A stretch of DNA of 64,000 nucleotides from Cobetia amphilecti (GTDB taxonomy: Bacteria; Pseudomonadota; Gammaproteobacteria; Pseudomonadales; Halomonadaceae): the NCBI RefSeq assembly GCF_020217465.1, contig NZ_CP084115.1:992001-1056000 (forward strand). Direction: 5' to 3'. The translations under genes and the position numbers were made by a program. Below the pieces are notes generated by a model, which was not told the origin of the DNA, searched no databases, and was given only the letters and a program-made list of their open reading frames with translations. The first letter of the stretch is position 1. Each line of letters starts with the position of its first letter. This document shows, piece by piece, positions 37,144 through 47,156 of this stretch.

Positions 37144-37578
37144 GGGCTCTGGTGTCTTGTGTCCTGGGCTTGGGCGCAACGCCTTGCGGCGTTCACGGCA
37201 CGGGATGACGTCACGGGCAGGGCCCGAGTGAATAAGGTGCTGGGTCAGTCGCTCATGGTGAGCGGCCCACGCATGCAGATGACGCTGAGCGACTCATGGG
37301 CGCAAGGCAGTCTGTTGGATGCACGGCACGCTCATGAGCGCGCGGCACATTCAATAGCGCGCAGAATACTCATGAGCGCGACAAGGCAGGCGCGATGCCT
37401 TGGCTTGCCGGGCGCGCTTCAACGCAAGCTGTCGCAGCGCAAGGGGCTGCAACGTCAGTCGCCGCCATGAAAGGAGTCGCGCTTGATCATAGCAAGTCAG
37501 TCGCTATATGGGGGCAAGTGATGCGCTTTTCAGCACCGTGGACACAGATGGCCGAGCGCGGGATGGGGGAAACGCTTT

Positions 37579-37593
37579 TGTAGTCAAATCGTT
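37579..37593 (+). promoter_or_regulatory. HexR-like half box before gap
   Basis: TGTAGTCAAATCGTT matches the left part of the HexR consensus TGTARTwwAAwTACA but not the right arm. It may be one half of a pair with the box at 37599. Confidence 0.3.
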
Positions 37594-37598
37594 GATTC

Positions 37599-37613
37599 TG
37601 TAGCACTACTACC
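37599..37613 (+). promoter_or_regulatory. HexR-like box before gap
   Basis: TGTAGCACTACTACC fits TGTAG-N5-CTACA with one arm mismatch, the same half-site as in the pyk box at 22160-22174. It lies 127 bases before the gap start. hexR is not in the window. Confidence 0.4.
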
Positions 37614-37739
37614 CTGCGTGCGACCATCCTTTCATTGTGGTGCATAGCCGCGTTACGCATACTCAGCTGGCCTTGTCCGGCGTCGCCAAGCGCTCGGTGA
37701 CGACCATCATTATTTGCCCGCACGTGAGAGGATGCACCC

Positions 37740-39188
37740 GTGAGCCAAGAGAATCTCGAAGCCTGTTTCAAGCAGTGGCAGGACAATGAAGCCCTCGCGG
37801 AGCAGATGATCCCGCTGTTGGGAGATCTCTACCGCCGCTTCAACGTCGTGCCCTCCATCTACGGGCGTTCGCTGATCAATCGCTCGATGGTGCGCATCCT
37901 CAAGAACCACCGTTGGGTGCGCAAGGCCGAAGGCGTCGAGCTGTCAGTGGAAGACACCTTCCCGCTGGTGCGCGCCATGATCGAGCTCAACCTGGGCCCG
38001 GCCCACGTCGACATCGGCAAGCTGGCGGTCGCCTTCAAGCGCTCTGACGAGACGGACATCACCGCCTTCCTCAAGCGTGAGCTGGCCGACATCGTCGGTG
38101 GCTACGTCGAAGGCGGCATGGGCGGCGACCCGAAGGACGTCGTCCTGTATGGCTTCGGGCGTATCGGTCGCCTGTTGGCGCGCATCATGATCGAGAAGGC
38201 TGGCGGCGGTAACCTGCTGCGTCTGCGCGCCATCGTGGTGCGTGGCAGCAAGGATGATCTGGAGAAGCGGGCCAGCCTGCTGCGTCGCGACTCGGTGCAC
38301 GGTCCCTTCGAGGGCAGCATCACCGTCGATGAAGAAAACTCGGCGCTGATCGTCAACGGCAACTACATCAAGATCATCTACGCCAATTCGCCCACCGAGA
38401 TCGATTACACCGCGCACGGCATCGACAACGCCATCGTGGTCGACAACACCGGCAAGTGGCGCGACGAAGCGGGTCTGGGTCAGCACCTGGAGTGCAAGGG
38501 CGTGGCCAAGGTGCTGCTGACGGCACCGGGCAAGGGCGATCTCAAGAACATCGTCTACGGTGTCAACCACACCGACATCAGCGATGATGACCGCATCATC
38601 TCCGCGGCCTCCTGTACCACCAATGCCATCGTGCCGGTGCTGAAGGTGCTGCACGACGAGTACGGTGTCAGCCAGGGTCACGTCGAGACGGTGCACTCCT
38701 ACACCAACGACCAGAACCTGATCGACAACTTCCACAGTGGTGATCGTCGTGGCCGTGCCGCGGCCCTCAACATGGTGTTGACCGAGACCGGCGCCGCCAA
38801 GGCCGTCGCCAAGGCGCTGCCGGAGCTTTCCGGCAAGCTGACCGGCAACGCGATCCGCGTGCCGACGCCCAATGTCTCGATGGCGATCCTCAACCTGACG
38901 CTGAATACCGCCAGCGACGCCGAGCGCATGAACGGCTTCCTGCGCACCGCCTCGCTGCATTCCTCGCTGCAGAAGCAGATCGACTACGTCGATTCCTGTG
39001 AAGTGGTGTCCTCGGACTTCGTCGGCAACCGCCATTCCGGCATCGTCGATGGCCAGGCGACCATCGTCACCGACAAGCAGGCCGTCGTGTACGTGTGGTA
39101 CGACAACGAGTTCGGTTACAGCTGTCAGGTGGTGCGTATTCTGCAGCACATGTCCAACGTGCGTTTCAGCTACTTCCCGACGCGCTGA
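37740..39188 (+). CDS. gap: Glyceraldehyde-3-phosphate dehydrogenase, long form
   Basis: Oxidises glyceraldehyde-3-phosphate to 1,3-bisphosphoglycerate, or the reverse in gluconeogenesis. The 482-residue protein has about 125 extra residues before the Rossmann start VVLYGFGRIGRLLAR; the catalytic Cys292 is in SAASCTTNAIVP. After beta-2 the usual cofactor-selecting Asp is replaced (AIVVRG), which hints at NADP use; this is inference. GTG 37740 is used, with AGAGGA nine bases upstream. It matches P. aeruginosa PA3001 in length and position after mfd. Confidence 0.9.
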   Translation: MSQENLEACFKQWQDNEALAEQMIPLLGDLYRRFNVVPSIYGRSLINRSMVRILKNHRWVRKAEGVELSVEDTFPLVRAMIELNLGPAHVDIGKLAVAFKRSDETDITAFLKRELADIVGGYVEGGMGGDPKDVVLYGFGRIGRLLARIMIEKAGGGNLLRLRAIVVRGSKDDLEKRASLLRRDSVHGPFEGSITVDEENSALIVNGNYIKIIYANSPTEIDYTAHGIDNAIVVDNTGKWRDEAGLGQHLECKGVAKVLLTAPGKGDLKNIVYGVNHTDISDDDRIISAASCTTNAIVPVLKVLHDEYGVSQGHVETVHSYTNDQNLIDNFHSGDRRGRAAALNMVLTETGAAKAVAKALPELSGKLTGNAIRVPTPNVSMAILNLTLNTASDAERMNGFLRTASLHSSLQKQIDYVDSCEVVSSDFVGNRHSGIVDGQATIVTDKQAVVYVWYDNEFGYSCQVVRILQHMSNVRFSYFPTR

Positions 39189-39247
39189 GTCAATGCGCCG
39201 CGTCTGTGGCGTGACTTGCGAAAAATTGAAATAAATACCTGCTGTTA

Positions 39248-39282
39248 CAACGCCCCCGCCCTCAATGATGGCGGGGGCGTTG
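39248..39282 (+). terminator. Terminator after gap
   Basis: CAACGCCCCCGCC (39248-39260) pairs with GGCGGGGGCGTTG (39270-39282); GCGTTTTC follows. Confidence 0.8.
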
Positions 39283-39339
39283 GCGTTTTCGGCGTGTGCA
39301 CCACTTTAGTGTCGTATGGTCTTTCCGGCCTCGCATCTT

Positions 39340-39345
39340 TATAAT
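39340..39345 (+). promoter_or_regulatory. Candidate -10 of the nqr operon promoter
   Basis: TATAAT matches the sigma70 -10 exactly. No good -35 is seen at 16-18 bases (GGTCTT at best), so an activator may be needed. The nqrA start would be about 180 bases downstream of transcription start. Confidence 0.4.
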
Positions 39346-39529
39346 GAGCCGGATTTTTTTGGGCCGGTCCAATCTCTGGGCTACACCTCCAACCGTCTGA
39401 TAAGAAAAGCATTCACATTGCCTGATACGCGAAAATCGCGAGGTTGCCTGGTCAATTATCGGCCTCGAGGCGTATCTACGATGGGTGATCTTTCCTGAAC
39501 AACATCAGATCCGACAATTGGGCGAGTCT

Positions 39530-40879
39530 ATGATCGAAGTCAAACGTGGCCTGGATCTCCCCATCGCCGGGGCGCCGGAGCAGCGTATCGAGGATGCGCA
39601 GCCCGTTCGTCGCGTAGCGATCCTGGGTGTTGACTACGTCGGCATGAAGCCGACGATGGAAGTCCGTGAAGGGGACAAGGTGAAGCAGGGGCAACTCCTG
39701 TTCACCGACAAGAAGACCCCGGGCGTCCGTTACACCGCGCCTGCTGCCGGTACTGTGGTCGAGATCAATCGTGGCGAGAAGCGCAAGCTTCTGTCCGTGG
39801 TCATCGAGATCGACGCGCAGGGCGAAGCTGTGGAATTCACTGCACATGGCGACGCCGCCATTGCAGGTCTCGAACGTCAGGTCGTGGTCGACCAGCTGGT
39901 CGAGTCCGGCCTGTGGACGGCGCTGCGTACCCGCCCGTTCTCGCGTGTGCCGGCGCTGGATGCCAAGCCGGCAGCCATCTTCGTCACCGCCATCGATACC
40001 CATCCGCTGTCCGCGGATCCGGCCGTGGTGCTCAAGGGCCAGGAAGCCGCTTTCCGTCAGGGTCTCGTCGCACTGACGCGTCTGACCGAAGGCAAGGTGT
40101 TCCTGTGTCAGGCGCCGGGTGCTGATATCCCGGGTGGCGACGTCTCCGGTGTGGTCAGCGAGTCCTTCAAGGGCCCGCACCCGGCGGGTCTGCCGGGCAC
40201 GCACATCCATCACCTCGCACCGGTCAGCCTGCAGCGTCAGGTCTGGCATGTCGGTTATCAGGATGTGGTCGCCATCGGTACGCTGCTGGCGGAAGGTCGC
40301 CTGGACACCACGCGCGTCATCGCCGTCGGTGGCCCGCGTGCCACCAAGCCGCGTCTGCTGCGCACCCGTCTGGGCGCCAGCACCGAAGAGCTGCTCAAGG
40401 GCGAAGTCGAGCAGCCGGAAGACACGCGTGTCATCTCCGGTTCGGTGTTCTCCGGCCTGACCTGTGAAGGGGCGCTGCGTTTCGTCAGTCGCTACCACAA
40501 TCAGGTGAGCCTGCTCGAGGAAGGCAACAAGCGTGCCTTCATGGGCTGGCTGTCGATGGGCGCCAAGCGTCACTCGGTGCTGGGTATCTACCTGTCGAAG
40601 CTGACCGGTCTGACCGACTACCGCCCGAACACCTCCACCAACGGCTCCGAGCGTGCCATGGTGCCGGTGGGCGCGTACGAGGCGGTCATGCCGCTGGACA
40701 TTCTGCCGACGCAGCTGCTGCGTTCGCTGATCGTGGGTGATATCGAGACCGGCATGCAGCTTGGCTGCCTGGAGCTTGATGAAGAGGACCTCGCGCTGTG
40801 CACCTACGTGTGCCCGGGCAAGTACGAGTACGGTCCCATCCTGCGTGACAACCTCACCACGATCGAGAAAGAGGTCTGA
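39530..40879 (+). CDS. nqrA: Na+-translocating NADH:quinone reductase subunit A
   Basis: Peripheral subunit of the Na+-pumping NADH:ubiquinone oxidoreductase on the cytoplasmic face. The 449 residues match family length (about 447): [14 protein letters not shown] start, [28 protein letters not shown] and a C-terminal region with [15 protein letters not shown] 39530 gives the family start; an upstream ATG at 39485 would add 15 unrelated residues. First of six overlapping or closely spaced subunits. Confidence 0.97.
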   Translation: MIEVKRGLDLPIAGAPEQRIEDAQPVRRVAILGVDYVGMKPTMEVREGDKVKQGQLLFTDKKTPGVRYTAPAAGTVVEINRGEKRKLLSVVIEIDAQGEAVEFTAHGDAAIAGLERQVVVDQLVESGLWTALRTRPFSRVPALDAKPAAIFVTAIDTHPLSADPAVVLKGQEAAFRQGLVALTRLTEGKVFLCQAPGADIPGGDVSGVVSESFKGPHPAGLPGTHIHHLAPVSLQRQVWHVGYQDVVAIGTLLAEGRLDTTRVIAVGGPRATKPRLLRTRLGASTEELLKGEVEQPEDTRVISGSVFSGLTCEGALRFVSRYHNQVSLLEEGNKRAFMGWLSMGAKRHSVLGIYLSKLTGLTDYRPNTSTNGSERAMVPVGAYEAVMPLDILPTQLLRSLIVGDIETGMQLGCLELDEEDLALCTYVCPGKYEYGPILRDNLTTIEKEV

Positions 40880-42111
40880 TGATGGGCATTCGACAGACTC
40901 TGGATAACCTGGAGCCGCACTTCCACAAAGGTGGCAAGTACGAGAAGTTCTACGCGCTCTACGAAGCCGTGGACACCATTTTCTATGCGCCGGCGAGCGT
41001 CACGCGCAGCACCACTCACGTGCGTGATGGCATCGACCTGAAGCGCATCATGATCACGGTCTGGATGTGTACCTTCCCGGCCATGTTCTTCGGCATGTAC
41101 AACGCCGGTCTGCAGGCCAACGAGGCCATCGCTGGCGGTTACAGCGCACTGGGCGGCTGGCGTGAAGCCATTGTCATGCTGCTGGCGGGTAGCCACGATG
41201 CCGGCAGCGTGTGGGCCAACTTCATCCTGGGGGCCACCTACTTCCTGCCCATCTATCTGGTGACCTTCGCGGTCGGCGGGTTCTGGGAAGTGCTGTTCGC
41301 GATGCGTCGCGGCCACGAGGTCAACGAAGGCTTCTTCGTCACCTCGGTGCTGTTCGCCCTGACACTGCCGGCGACCATTCCGCTGTGGCAGGTCGCGCTC
41401 GGTATCACCTTCGGTGTGGTGATCGGCAAGGAAGTCTTCGGCGGTACCGGCAAGAACTTCCTCAACCCGGCACTCTCCGGCCGTGCCTTCCTGTACTTCG
41501 CCTACCCGGCCAGCATTTCCGGCGACGCGGTATGGGTGCCGGCAGACGGCTTCACCGGTGCGACCGCGCTCTCCACTGCCGCGCAGGATGGCATGGGTGC
41601 CCTGATGCAGCAGATGAGCTGGACCGACGCCTTCCTCGGCTTCATACCGGGCTCGGTGGGTGAGGTCTCCACACTGGCGATCTTCCTCGGCGCCGCGGTG
41701 CTGCTGTGGACGCGTATCGCCTCGTGGCGAATCATGCTGGGCGTCCTGCTGGGCATGATCGCGACCTCGGCGCTGTTCAATGCCATCGGCAGCGACACCA
41801 ATGCCATGTTCGAGATGCCGTGGTACTGGCACATGGTCATCGGCGGCTTCGCCTTCGGCATGGTCTTCATGGCCACCGATCCGGTCTCCGCGTCCATGAC
41901 CAACAAGGGCAAGCTGGTATTCGGTGCACTGATCGGCGTGATGACCGTGCTGATCCGTGTCGCCAACCCGGCCTTCCCGGAGGGCATCATGCTGGCGATC
42001 CTGTTCGCCAACCTGTTCGCTCCGCTGATCGACCACTTCGTCGTGCAGGCCAACATCAAGCGCCGCGTCAAGCGCGAGACTGCCGGCATCGCGAACGAGG
42101 AGACCGTCTGA
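40879..42111 (+). CDS. nqrB: Na+-NQR subunit B
   Basis: Membrane subunit, about ten helices, carrying covalent FMN and riboflavin and part of the Na+ path. The 410 residues include FTGATALS, where Thr229 is the expected FMN-phosphate attachment residue. The start overlaps the nqrA stop (TGATGATG; ATG 40879 or 40882). ApbE encoded downstream would attach the flavin. Confidence 0.97.
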   Translation: MMGIRQTLDNLEPHFHKGGKYEKFYALYEAVDTIFYAPASVTRSTTHVRDGIDLKRIMITVWMCTFPAMFFGMYNAGLQANEAIAGGYSALGGWREAIVMLLAGSHDAGSVWANFILGATYFLPIYLVTFAVGGFWEVLFAMRRGHEVNEGFFVTSVLFALTLPATIPLWQVALGITFGVVIGKEVFGGTGKNFLNPALSGRAFLYFAYPASISGDAVWVPADGFTGATALSTAAQDGMGALMQQMSWTDAFLGFIPGSVGEVSTLAIFLGAAVLLWTRIASWRIMLGVLLGMIATSALFNAIGSDTNAMFEMPWYWHMVIGGFAFGMVFMATDPVSASMTNKGKLVFGALIGVMTVLIRVANPAFPEGIMLAILFANLFAPLIDHFVVQANIKRRVKRETAGIANEETV

Positions 42112-42112
42112 C

Positions 42113-42895
42113 ATGGCCAGCAACAACTCCATCAAGAAAACCCTCGGCGTCGCGCTCGGGCTGTGCATCGTCTGCTCGGTGGTGGTTTCCACCGCAGCGG
42201 TCGTGCTGCGTCCGATGCAGATGACCAATGCCGAGCTGGACCGCAAGAGCAACATCCTCGCGGTCGCTGAGCTGCTGCAACCGGGCGAAGACATCGGTCA
42301 GCAGTTCCGTGACAAGGTCACCGCCAAGGTGGTGGACCTGGATTCCGGTGAATACGTCGACGACATCGACCCGGAAAAGTACGACCAGGCCAAGATGTCC
42401 AAGGACCCGGCCACCTCACGCACCCTGTCTGGCGACGAAGACCTGCCGGGCATCAAGCGTCGTGAGCAGTACTCCGTGGTCTACCTGGTCGGTGATGTCG
42501 AGCAGCCGGACGAGATCATCGTCCCGGTGCGCGGCAACGGCCTGTGGTCAATGATGTACGGCTATCTGGCACTGAAGGGTGACGGCAACACCGTGGTCGG
42601 TCTCTCCTTCTACCAGCAGGGCGAAACTCCGGGGCTTGGCGGCGAAGTCGACAACCCGAAGTGGAAGGCCCAGTGGGATGGCAAGAAGATCTATCCCGAA
42701 GGCAGCATGGACCCGGAAGTGCACCTGAAGAAGGGCGGCGTGAATCCGTCTTCTCCGGATGCCAAGTACCAGGTCGATGCGCTGTCAGGGGCTACCCTGA
42801 CCAGCAACGGCGTGACCAACCTGTTGCAGTTCTGGATGGGTGAGAATGGCTTCGCCAAGTACCTGACCCAGTTCCGTGACGTCAAAGGAGCGTAA
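42113..42895 (+). CDS. nqrC: Na+-NQR subunit C
   Basis: Single-span subunit (helix about residues 10-32, [20 protein letters not shown]) with a periplasmic domain holding covalent FMN on Thr228 in [10 protein letters not shown]. 260 residues, normal length. It starts one base after nqrB and its stop overlaps the nqrD start. Confidence 0.97.
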   Translation: MASNNSIKKTLGVALGLCIVCSVVVSTAAVVLRPMQMTNAELDRKSNILAVAELLQPGEDIGQQFRDKVTAKVVDLDSGEYVDDIDPEKYDQAKMSKDPATSRTLSGDEDLPGIKRREQYSVVYLVGDVEQPDEIIVPVRGNGLWSMMYGYLALKGDGNTVVGLSFYQQGETPGLGGEVDNPKWKAQWDGKKIYPEGSMDPEVHLKKGGVNPSSPDAKYQVDALSGATLTSNGVTNLLQFWMGENGFAKYLTQFRDVKGA

Positions 42896-43566
42896 TGATG
42901 GCAGCCGAAACTCCTAAAGGTGTCTTGACGACGCCGATCTTCAAGAACAACCCCATCGCGCTGCAGATCCTCGGTATCTGCTCCGCGCTGGCGGTGACCA
43001 ACTCGATGAACACCGCCCTGATCATGGGTATCGCGGTGTGCTTGGTGACAGCGTTCTCCAGCATGTTCATCTCGTTGATCCGCAATCACATCCCGTCGTC
43101 CATCCGCATCATCGTGCAGATGACGATCATTGCCTCGCTGGTCATCGTGGTCGACCAGTCGCTGAAGGCCTTCGCCTTCGAGACGTCCAAGCAGCTGTCG
43201 GTCTTCGTCGGTCTGATCATCACCAACTGCATCGTGATGGGTCGCGCTGAAGCCTACGCCATGCAGAATGGCCCGACGATGAGCTTCATCGACGGTATCG
43301 GCAACGGTCTCGGCTACACCGTGATCCTGCTGGTGGTCGGCTTCGTGCGTGAGCTGTTCGGTTCCGGCTCCCTGTTCGGCGTGACCATCCTGCAGACCGT
43401 CAACGACGGTGGCTGGTACATCCCGAACGGCCTGATGCTGCTGCCGCCGTCCGCGTTTTTCGTCATCGGTCTGTTCATCTGGGTGCTGCGCAGCATCTAC
43501 CCGGAGCAGGTCGAGAAGGCGGAGTACAAGATTACCGCCAACACCAAGATCAAGGAGGCTGTGTAA
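42895..43566 (+). CDS. nqrD: Na+-NQR subunit D
   Basis: Integral membrane subunit with about six helices; with NqrE it forms an inverted pair holding an iron centre by Cys residues in the membrane ([18 protein letters not shown] and [13 protein letters not shown] carry the conserved Cys). 223 residues. ATG 42895 overlaps the nqrC stop; ATG 42898 is the alternative. Confidence 0.97.
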   Translation: MMAAETPKGVLTTPIFKNNPIALQILGICSALAVTNSMNTALIMGIAVCLVTAFSSMFISLIRNHIPSSIRIIVQMTIIASLVIVVDQSLKAFAFETSKQLSVFVGLIITNCIVMGRAEAYAMQNGPTMSFIDGIGNGLGYTVILLVVGFVRELFGSGSLFGVTILQTVNDGGWYIPNGLMLLPPSAFFVIGLFIWVLRSIYPEQVEKAEYKITANTKIKEAV

Positions 43567-43567
43567 C

Positions 43568-44188
43568 ATGTTCGAACACTATCTGAGCCTGTTCATCAAG
43601 GCCGTGTTCGTCGAGAACATGGCACTGGCCTTCTTCCTGGGCATGTGTACCTTCTTGGCGGTGTCCAAGAAGATCCAGTCCGCGATCGGTCTGGGCGTGG
43701 CCGTCATCGTCGTGCTGGCGGTGACCGTTCCGGTCAACAACCTGATCCTGAACTACCTGCTGCGTGAAGGCGCACTGACCTGGACGGGGCTGGAAGGGGC
43801 GGAGAGCATCGACCTGTCCTTCCTGGGCTACCTGTCCTACATCGGCGTCATCGCGGCGATCGTCCAGATCCTCGAGATGTTCCTCGACAAGTTCGTGCCG
43901 GCGCTCTACAACGCGCTGGGCGTGTTCCTGCCGCTGATCACGGTCAACTGCGCCATCCTCGGTGCGGCCCTGTTCATGGTGCAGCGTGACTACACCTTCG
44001 GTGAGTCCGTCATCTATGGCGTGGGTGCCGGCTTCGGTTGGGCACTGGCCATCGCTGCACTGGCCGGTATCCGCGAGAAGCTCAAGTACTCTGACGTGCC
44101 GGCTGGCCTGCAGGGTCTGGGCATCACCTTCATCACCGTTGGCCTGATGTCGCTGGGCTTCATGTCCTTCTCCGGCGTCCAGCTGTAA
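43568..44188 (+). CDS. nqrE: Na+-NQR subunit E
   Basis: Integral membrane partner of NqrD, 206 residues, six helices. The two conserved Cys segments are [16 protein letters not shown] and [16 protein letters not shown]. It follows nqrD directly and precedes nqrF by 25 bases that hold TAAGGA. Confidence 0.97.
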   Translation: MFEHYLSLFIKAVFVENMALAFFLGMCTFLAVSKKIQSAIGLGVAVIVVLAVTVPVNNLILNYLLREGALTWTGLEGAESIDLSFLGYLSYIGVIAAIVQILEMFLDKFVPALYNALGVFLPLITVNCAILGAALFMVQRDYTFGESVIYGVGAGFGWALAIAALAGIREKLKYSDVPAGLQGLGITFITVGLMSLGFMSFSGVQL

Positions 44189-44213
44189 CGCAACCGAGCA
44201 TAAGGAAATCGAA

Positions 44214-45446
44214 ATGGTAGATACCTCCATCATCGTGCTCGGCGTCGTCATGTTCACCGTGGTCGTTATCGGCCTGGTGCTCGTGATTCTCGCGGCACGC
44301 AGCAAGCTGGTCTCGAGTGGTGACGTCCAGATCGAGATCAACAACGACCCCGCCAACACCCTGACGACCCAGGCCGGCGGCAAGCTGCTGCAGACCCTGG
44401 CCGCCAACGGCATCTTCCTGTCCTCCGCCTGTGGTGGCGGTGGCTCCTGTGCCCAGTGCAAGTGCCGGATCTCGGAAGGCGGCGGTTCCATCCTGCCGAC
44501 CGAAGAATCCCACTTCACCATGGGTGAGAAGAAGGAAGGCTGGCGCCTGTCGTGCCAGGTGCCGGTCAAGCAGGACATGAAGATCGAAGTGCCGGAAGAG
44601 ATCTTCGGCGTGAAGAAGTGGGAAACCACCGTCACCGCCAACCCGAACGTCGCGACCTTCATCAAGGAGCTGAACCTGCAGCTGCCGGAAGGCGAGGAAG
44701 TCAACTTCCGCGCCGGTGGTTACGTGCAGCTGGAAGCGCCGGCCTACGACATCAAGTTCTCCGACTTCGACATCGAAGAAGAGTATCGTGGTGACTGGGA
44801 GAAGTTCGGTCTGTTCAACGTTCAGCACAAGAACGAAGAGCCGGTCATCCGTGCTTACTCCATGGCGAACTATCCGGAAGAGTACGGCATCCTGAAGTTC
44901 AACATCCGTATCGCCACTCCGCCGCCGAATTCCCAGCATCCGCCGGGTCTGATGTCCACCTACGTCTTCTCGCTGAAGCCGGGTGACAAGGTGACCGTGA
45001 TGGGGCCGTTCGGTGAGTTCTTCGCCAAGGACACCGACGCCGAGATGGTCTTCATCGGTGGTGGTGCCGGCATGGCGCCGATGCGCAGCCATATCTTCGA
45101 TCAGCTCAAGCGTCTGAATTCCAAGCGCAAGATGTCGTTCTGGTATGGTGCGCGCTCCATGCGCGAGTCGTTCTACAACGAGGAATACGACAAGCTGGCC
45201 GAAGAGAACGAGAACTTCGAATGGCACCTGGCGCTGTCCGATCCGCAGCCTGAGGACAACTGGGAAGGCCCGACGGGCTTCATCCACAATGTCCTGTACG
45301 AAAACTACCTCAAGGACCACCCGGCGCCTGAGGATTGCGAGTACTACATGTGCGGGCCGCCCATGATGAACGCCGCCGTCGTCAAGATGCTCACCGACAT
45401 GGGTGTAGAGCCGGAGAACATCCTGCTCGATGACTTCGGTGGTTGA
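44214..45446 (+). CDS. nqrF: Na+-NQR subunit F (NADH-binding, 2Fe-2S and FAD)
   Basis: Electron entry subunit. The 410 residues have an N-terminal membrane helix (about 5-28), a 2Fe-2S domain ([14 protein letters not shown] and later RLSCQV), the FAD motif [11 protein letters not shown] and the NADH site [14 protein letters not shown], ending [13 protein letters not shown]. Apparent spacing and motifs are normal for a working enzyme. Confidence 0.97.
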   Translation: MVDTSIIVLGVVMFTVVVIGLVLVILAARSKLVSSGDVQIEINNDPANTLTTQAGGKLLQTLAANGIFLSSACGGGGSCAQCKCRISEGGGSILPTEESHFTMGEKKEGWRLSCQVPVKQDMKIEVPEEIFGVKKWETTVTANPNVATFIKELNLQLPEGEEVNFRAGGYVQLEAPAYDIKFSDFDIEEEYRGDWEKFGLFNVQHKNEEPVIRAYSMANYPEEYGILKFNIRIATPPPNSQHPPGLMSTYVFSLKPGDKVTVMGPFGEFFAKDTDAEMVFIGGGAGMAPMRSHIFDQLKRLNSKRKMSFWYGARSMRESFYNEEYDKLAEENENFEWHLALSDPQPEDNWEGPTGFIHNVLYENYLKDHPAPEDCEYYMCGPPMMNAAVVKMLTDMGVEPENILLDDFGG

Positions 45447-45449
45447 TCG

Positions 45450-46523
45450 ATGATGTCACGCGTCGCAAGACGACTGGCAGGGCCGGCCCTCATGGGGCTG
45501 GCCCTGCTGGTTGCAGGCTGTGAAAATTCCAGCAACCCTGAGTTGCATCGCTTCGCCGGCCCCATCTTCGGCACCGGGTTCCATGTCACGGTAGCTGCGG
45601 ACCTGGACGCCGATGAGGTGGCGTCGCTCAAGCAGGCGAGCCTCGAGGCGCTCGACAAGGTCGACTGGCAGATGTCGACCTACAAGGACGCCTCGGAGCT
45701 CTCGAAGCTCAATCAGGCGCCGCTGGATACGCCGATCACGCTGTCGGATGGCCTGGCGCAGGTGCTGGCCGAGTCGCAGGACATCGGCAAGCGCTCCGAC
45801 GGGGCCTTCGATATCACCGTCGGCCCGGCCGTCAATCTGTGGGGCTTCGGCCCGGATGAGCGTCTCGACAAGGCGCCGAGCGATGAACAGATCGCGCAGG
45901 CGCTCGAGAAGGTCGATCATCTGGCGCTGGAGCTCGATGGCAATACGGTGATCAAGCGCAAGCCGGTGTATGCCGATCTGTCGGGGATCGCCAAGGGCTA
46001 TGGGGTGGACAGAGTCGCCGATGTGCTCGAGGCCAATGGCATCGAGAACTATCTGGTCGAAGTCGGTGGCGAGATCCGCGTCAAGGGTGAGAAGCCCGGC
46101 CACAAGCCGTGGCGGATCGCCATCGAAGCGCCGAAGTCCTTCGAGCGCTCGGTGCAGCGGATCATCGATCCCGGCAATGCCGCGGTTGCCACCTCCGGTG
46201 ATTACCGCAACTATTTCGAGCAGGACGGCGTACGTTACTCGCACACGATCGATCCACGTACCGGTCGACCGATCCAGCACAGCCTGGCCTCGGTCACCGT
46301 GATCACGCCGGATTGCGCGAGTGCGGACGCCTGGGCCACGGCACTCAACGTGCTGGGCGCCGAGAAGGCAATGACGATCGCAAATCGCGAGAACATTGCC
46401 GCCTATTTCATTGTCAAAACGGATGATGGCTTCAAACAGTCCTGGAGTCCGGCATTCGCGCCCTACCTGAAGGACGCGCCGGCGACAGGCGACACGAAGC
46501 CCGCAGATGAAGCCGGCGCCTGA
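45450..46523 (+). CDS. apbE: FAD:protein FMN transferase (lipoprotein)
   Basis: Moves FMN from FAD onto Thr of NqrB and NqrC in the periplasm. The 357 residues start with a lipoprotein signal, LVAGC lipobox near residue 24, then the ApbE fold with FDITVGPAVNLWGFG, DLSGIAKGYGVDRVAD, VEVGGEIRVKG and TSGDYRNYFEQDGVRYSHTIDP split across the chain. It starts three bases after nqrF, so it belongs to the operon. ATG 45453 is an equal start. Tail is short and acidic. Confidence 0.95.
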   Translation: MMSRVARRLAGPALMGLALLVAGCENSSNPELHRFAGPIFGTGFHVTVAADLDADEVASLKQASLEALDKVDWQMSTYKDASELSKLNQAPLDTPITLSDGLAQVLAESQDIGKRSDGAFDITVGPAVNLWGFGPDERLDKAPSDEQIAQALEKVDHLALELDGNTVIKRKPVYADLSGIAKGYGVDRVADVLEANGIENYLVEVGGEIRVKGEKPGHKPWRIAIEAPKSFERSVQRIIDPGNAAVATSGDYRNYFEQDGVRYSHTIDPRTGRPIQHSLASVTVITPDCASADAWATALNVLGAEKAMTIANRENIAAYFIVKTDDGFKQSWSPAFAPYLKDAPATGDTKPADEAGA

Positions 46524-46582
46524 GCCCGGTCTATCGAGAGCCGGTCTATCGAGAGCCGGTCTGCCAAGAGCCGGTCTGCCGA
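46522..46582 (+). repeat. Four tandem 15-16-bp repeats after apbE
   Basis: GAGCCGGTCTATCGA-type units at 46522, 46538, 46553 and 46568; the first has one extra C and the last two read TGCC for TATC. They begin at the apbE stop and fill part of the gap before nqrM; could serve as an mRNA structure or variable repeat. Confidence 0.85.
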
Positions 46583-46772
46583 GAGGTAGCCGGCCGGGCT
46601 TTCTCATCTGCCATCTGTCGAGACACGCCTCCCACAGGGTCGGGTGCTTAGATTGCATGGCATCTTCTGGATGCTGTCCTGAATGATCCACAGGATCGAC
46701 AGGGGGCAAGCTGCGCTGGAGCCGACCCGTGCGAGAGGTTCACAATGGGGGCCAAGCCCCGGGAGGAATGAC

Positions 46773-47024
46773 ATGACGATCTGGTTACTGGTGTTCGCCG
46801 CGATGTTGCTGCTGATTGGCGTGATGGCCGTCGGTGTCCTGATGGGCCGCAAGCCGATCGCCGGCTCCTGCGGTGGTCTCAACAACCTCGGGCTCAAGGA
46901 TGGCTGCGACATCTGTGGCGGCAAGGACGAGGAGTGCGAGAAGGAGCAGGATCGCCAGCGTCTGATGGCAGAGAGTGGCGGCAAGCCGGCCAGCGATCTG
47001 GCCTACGACGCCGCACGTCGCTGA
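46773..47024 (+). CDS. nqrM: Na+-NQR maturation protein NqrM
   Basis: Small membrane protein needed for assembly of Na+-NQR, thought to deliver iron to the NqrD-NqrE site. The 83 residues have one N-terminal helix (IWLLVFAAMLLLIGVMAVGV) and the conserved Cys set in SCGGLNNLGLKDGCDICGG and KDEECEKE. GGGAGGAA lies nine bases before ATG 46773. Formerly DUF539. Placement after apbE is the standard nqr arrangement. Confidence 0.95.
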   Translation: MTIWLLVFAAMLLLIGVMAVGVLMGRKPIAGSCGGLNNLGLKDGCDICGGKDEECEKEQDRQRLMAESGGKPASDLAYDAARR

Positions 47025-47069
47025 TTTCTGCTCTGATGGCTCAGAGCCCGCCGGCCGCAAGGCCTGCTA

Positions 47070-47124
47070 CCGGCCCTGACATGGCAGTGTCACCGCGAGG
47101 TGAGACCGTACGTGTCAGGGCCGG
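47070..47124 (+). other. Long stem-loop in the sthA leader
   Basis: CCGGCCCTGACA (47070-47081) pairs exactly with TGTCAGGGCCGG (47113-47124), and TCACC-GCGA-GGTGA pairs inside. No T run follows, so it is not a standard terminator. It ends 32 bases before the sthA start and may modulate its translation or stability. Confidence 0.55.
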
Positions 47125-47156
47125 TCTACGAACAATCAAGGAGCAAAGCGAGTCTC

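Larger units (their letters stand above)
37144..37739. other. 596-base region between mfd and gap with repeats and HexR-like boxes
   Basis: Divergent control region. No supported gene. Repeat-rich in 37247-37380: AGTCGCTCA (37247-37255) is inverted at 37286-37294; the palindrome CGCTCATGAGCG is at 37329-37340; and CTCATGAGCGCG appears at 37331 and again at 37369. Two HexR-like boxes lie at 37579-37613, closer to gap. Confidence 0.6.
39189..39529 (+). other. 341-base gap between gap and nqrA
   Basis: Holds the gap terminator (39248-39282), a perfect -10 hexamer (39340-39345) and a small hairpin GCGA-AAA-TCGC near 39430. No gene supported. Confidence 0.6.

Noticed and set aside
46522-46582. 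Tandem repeats after apbE as a CRISPR array
   Set aside because: Units are 15-16 bp with no spacers and no cas genes nearby.
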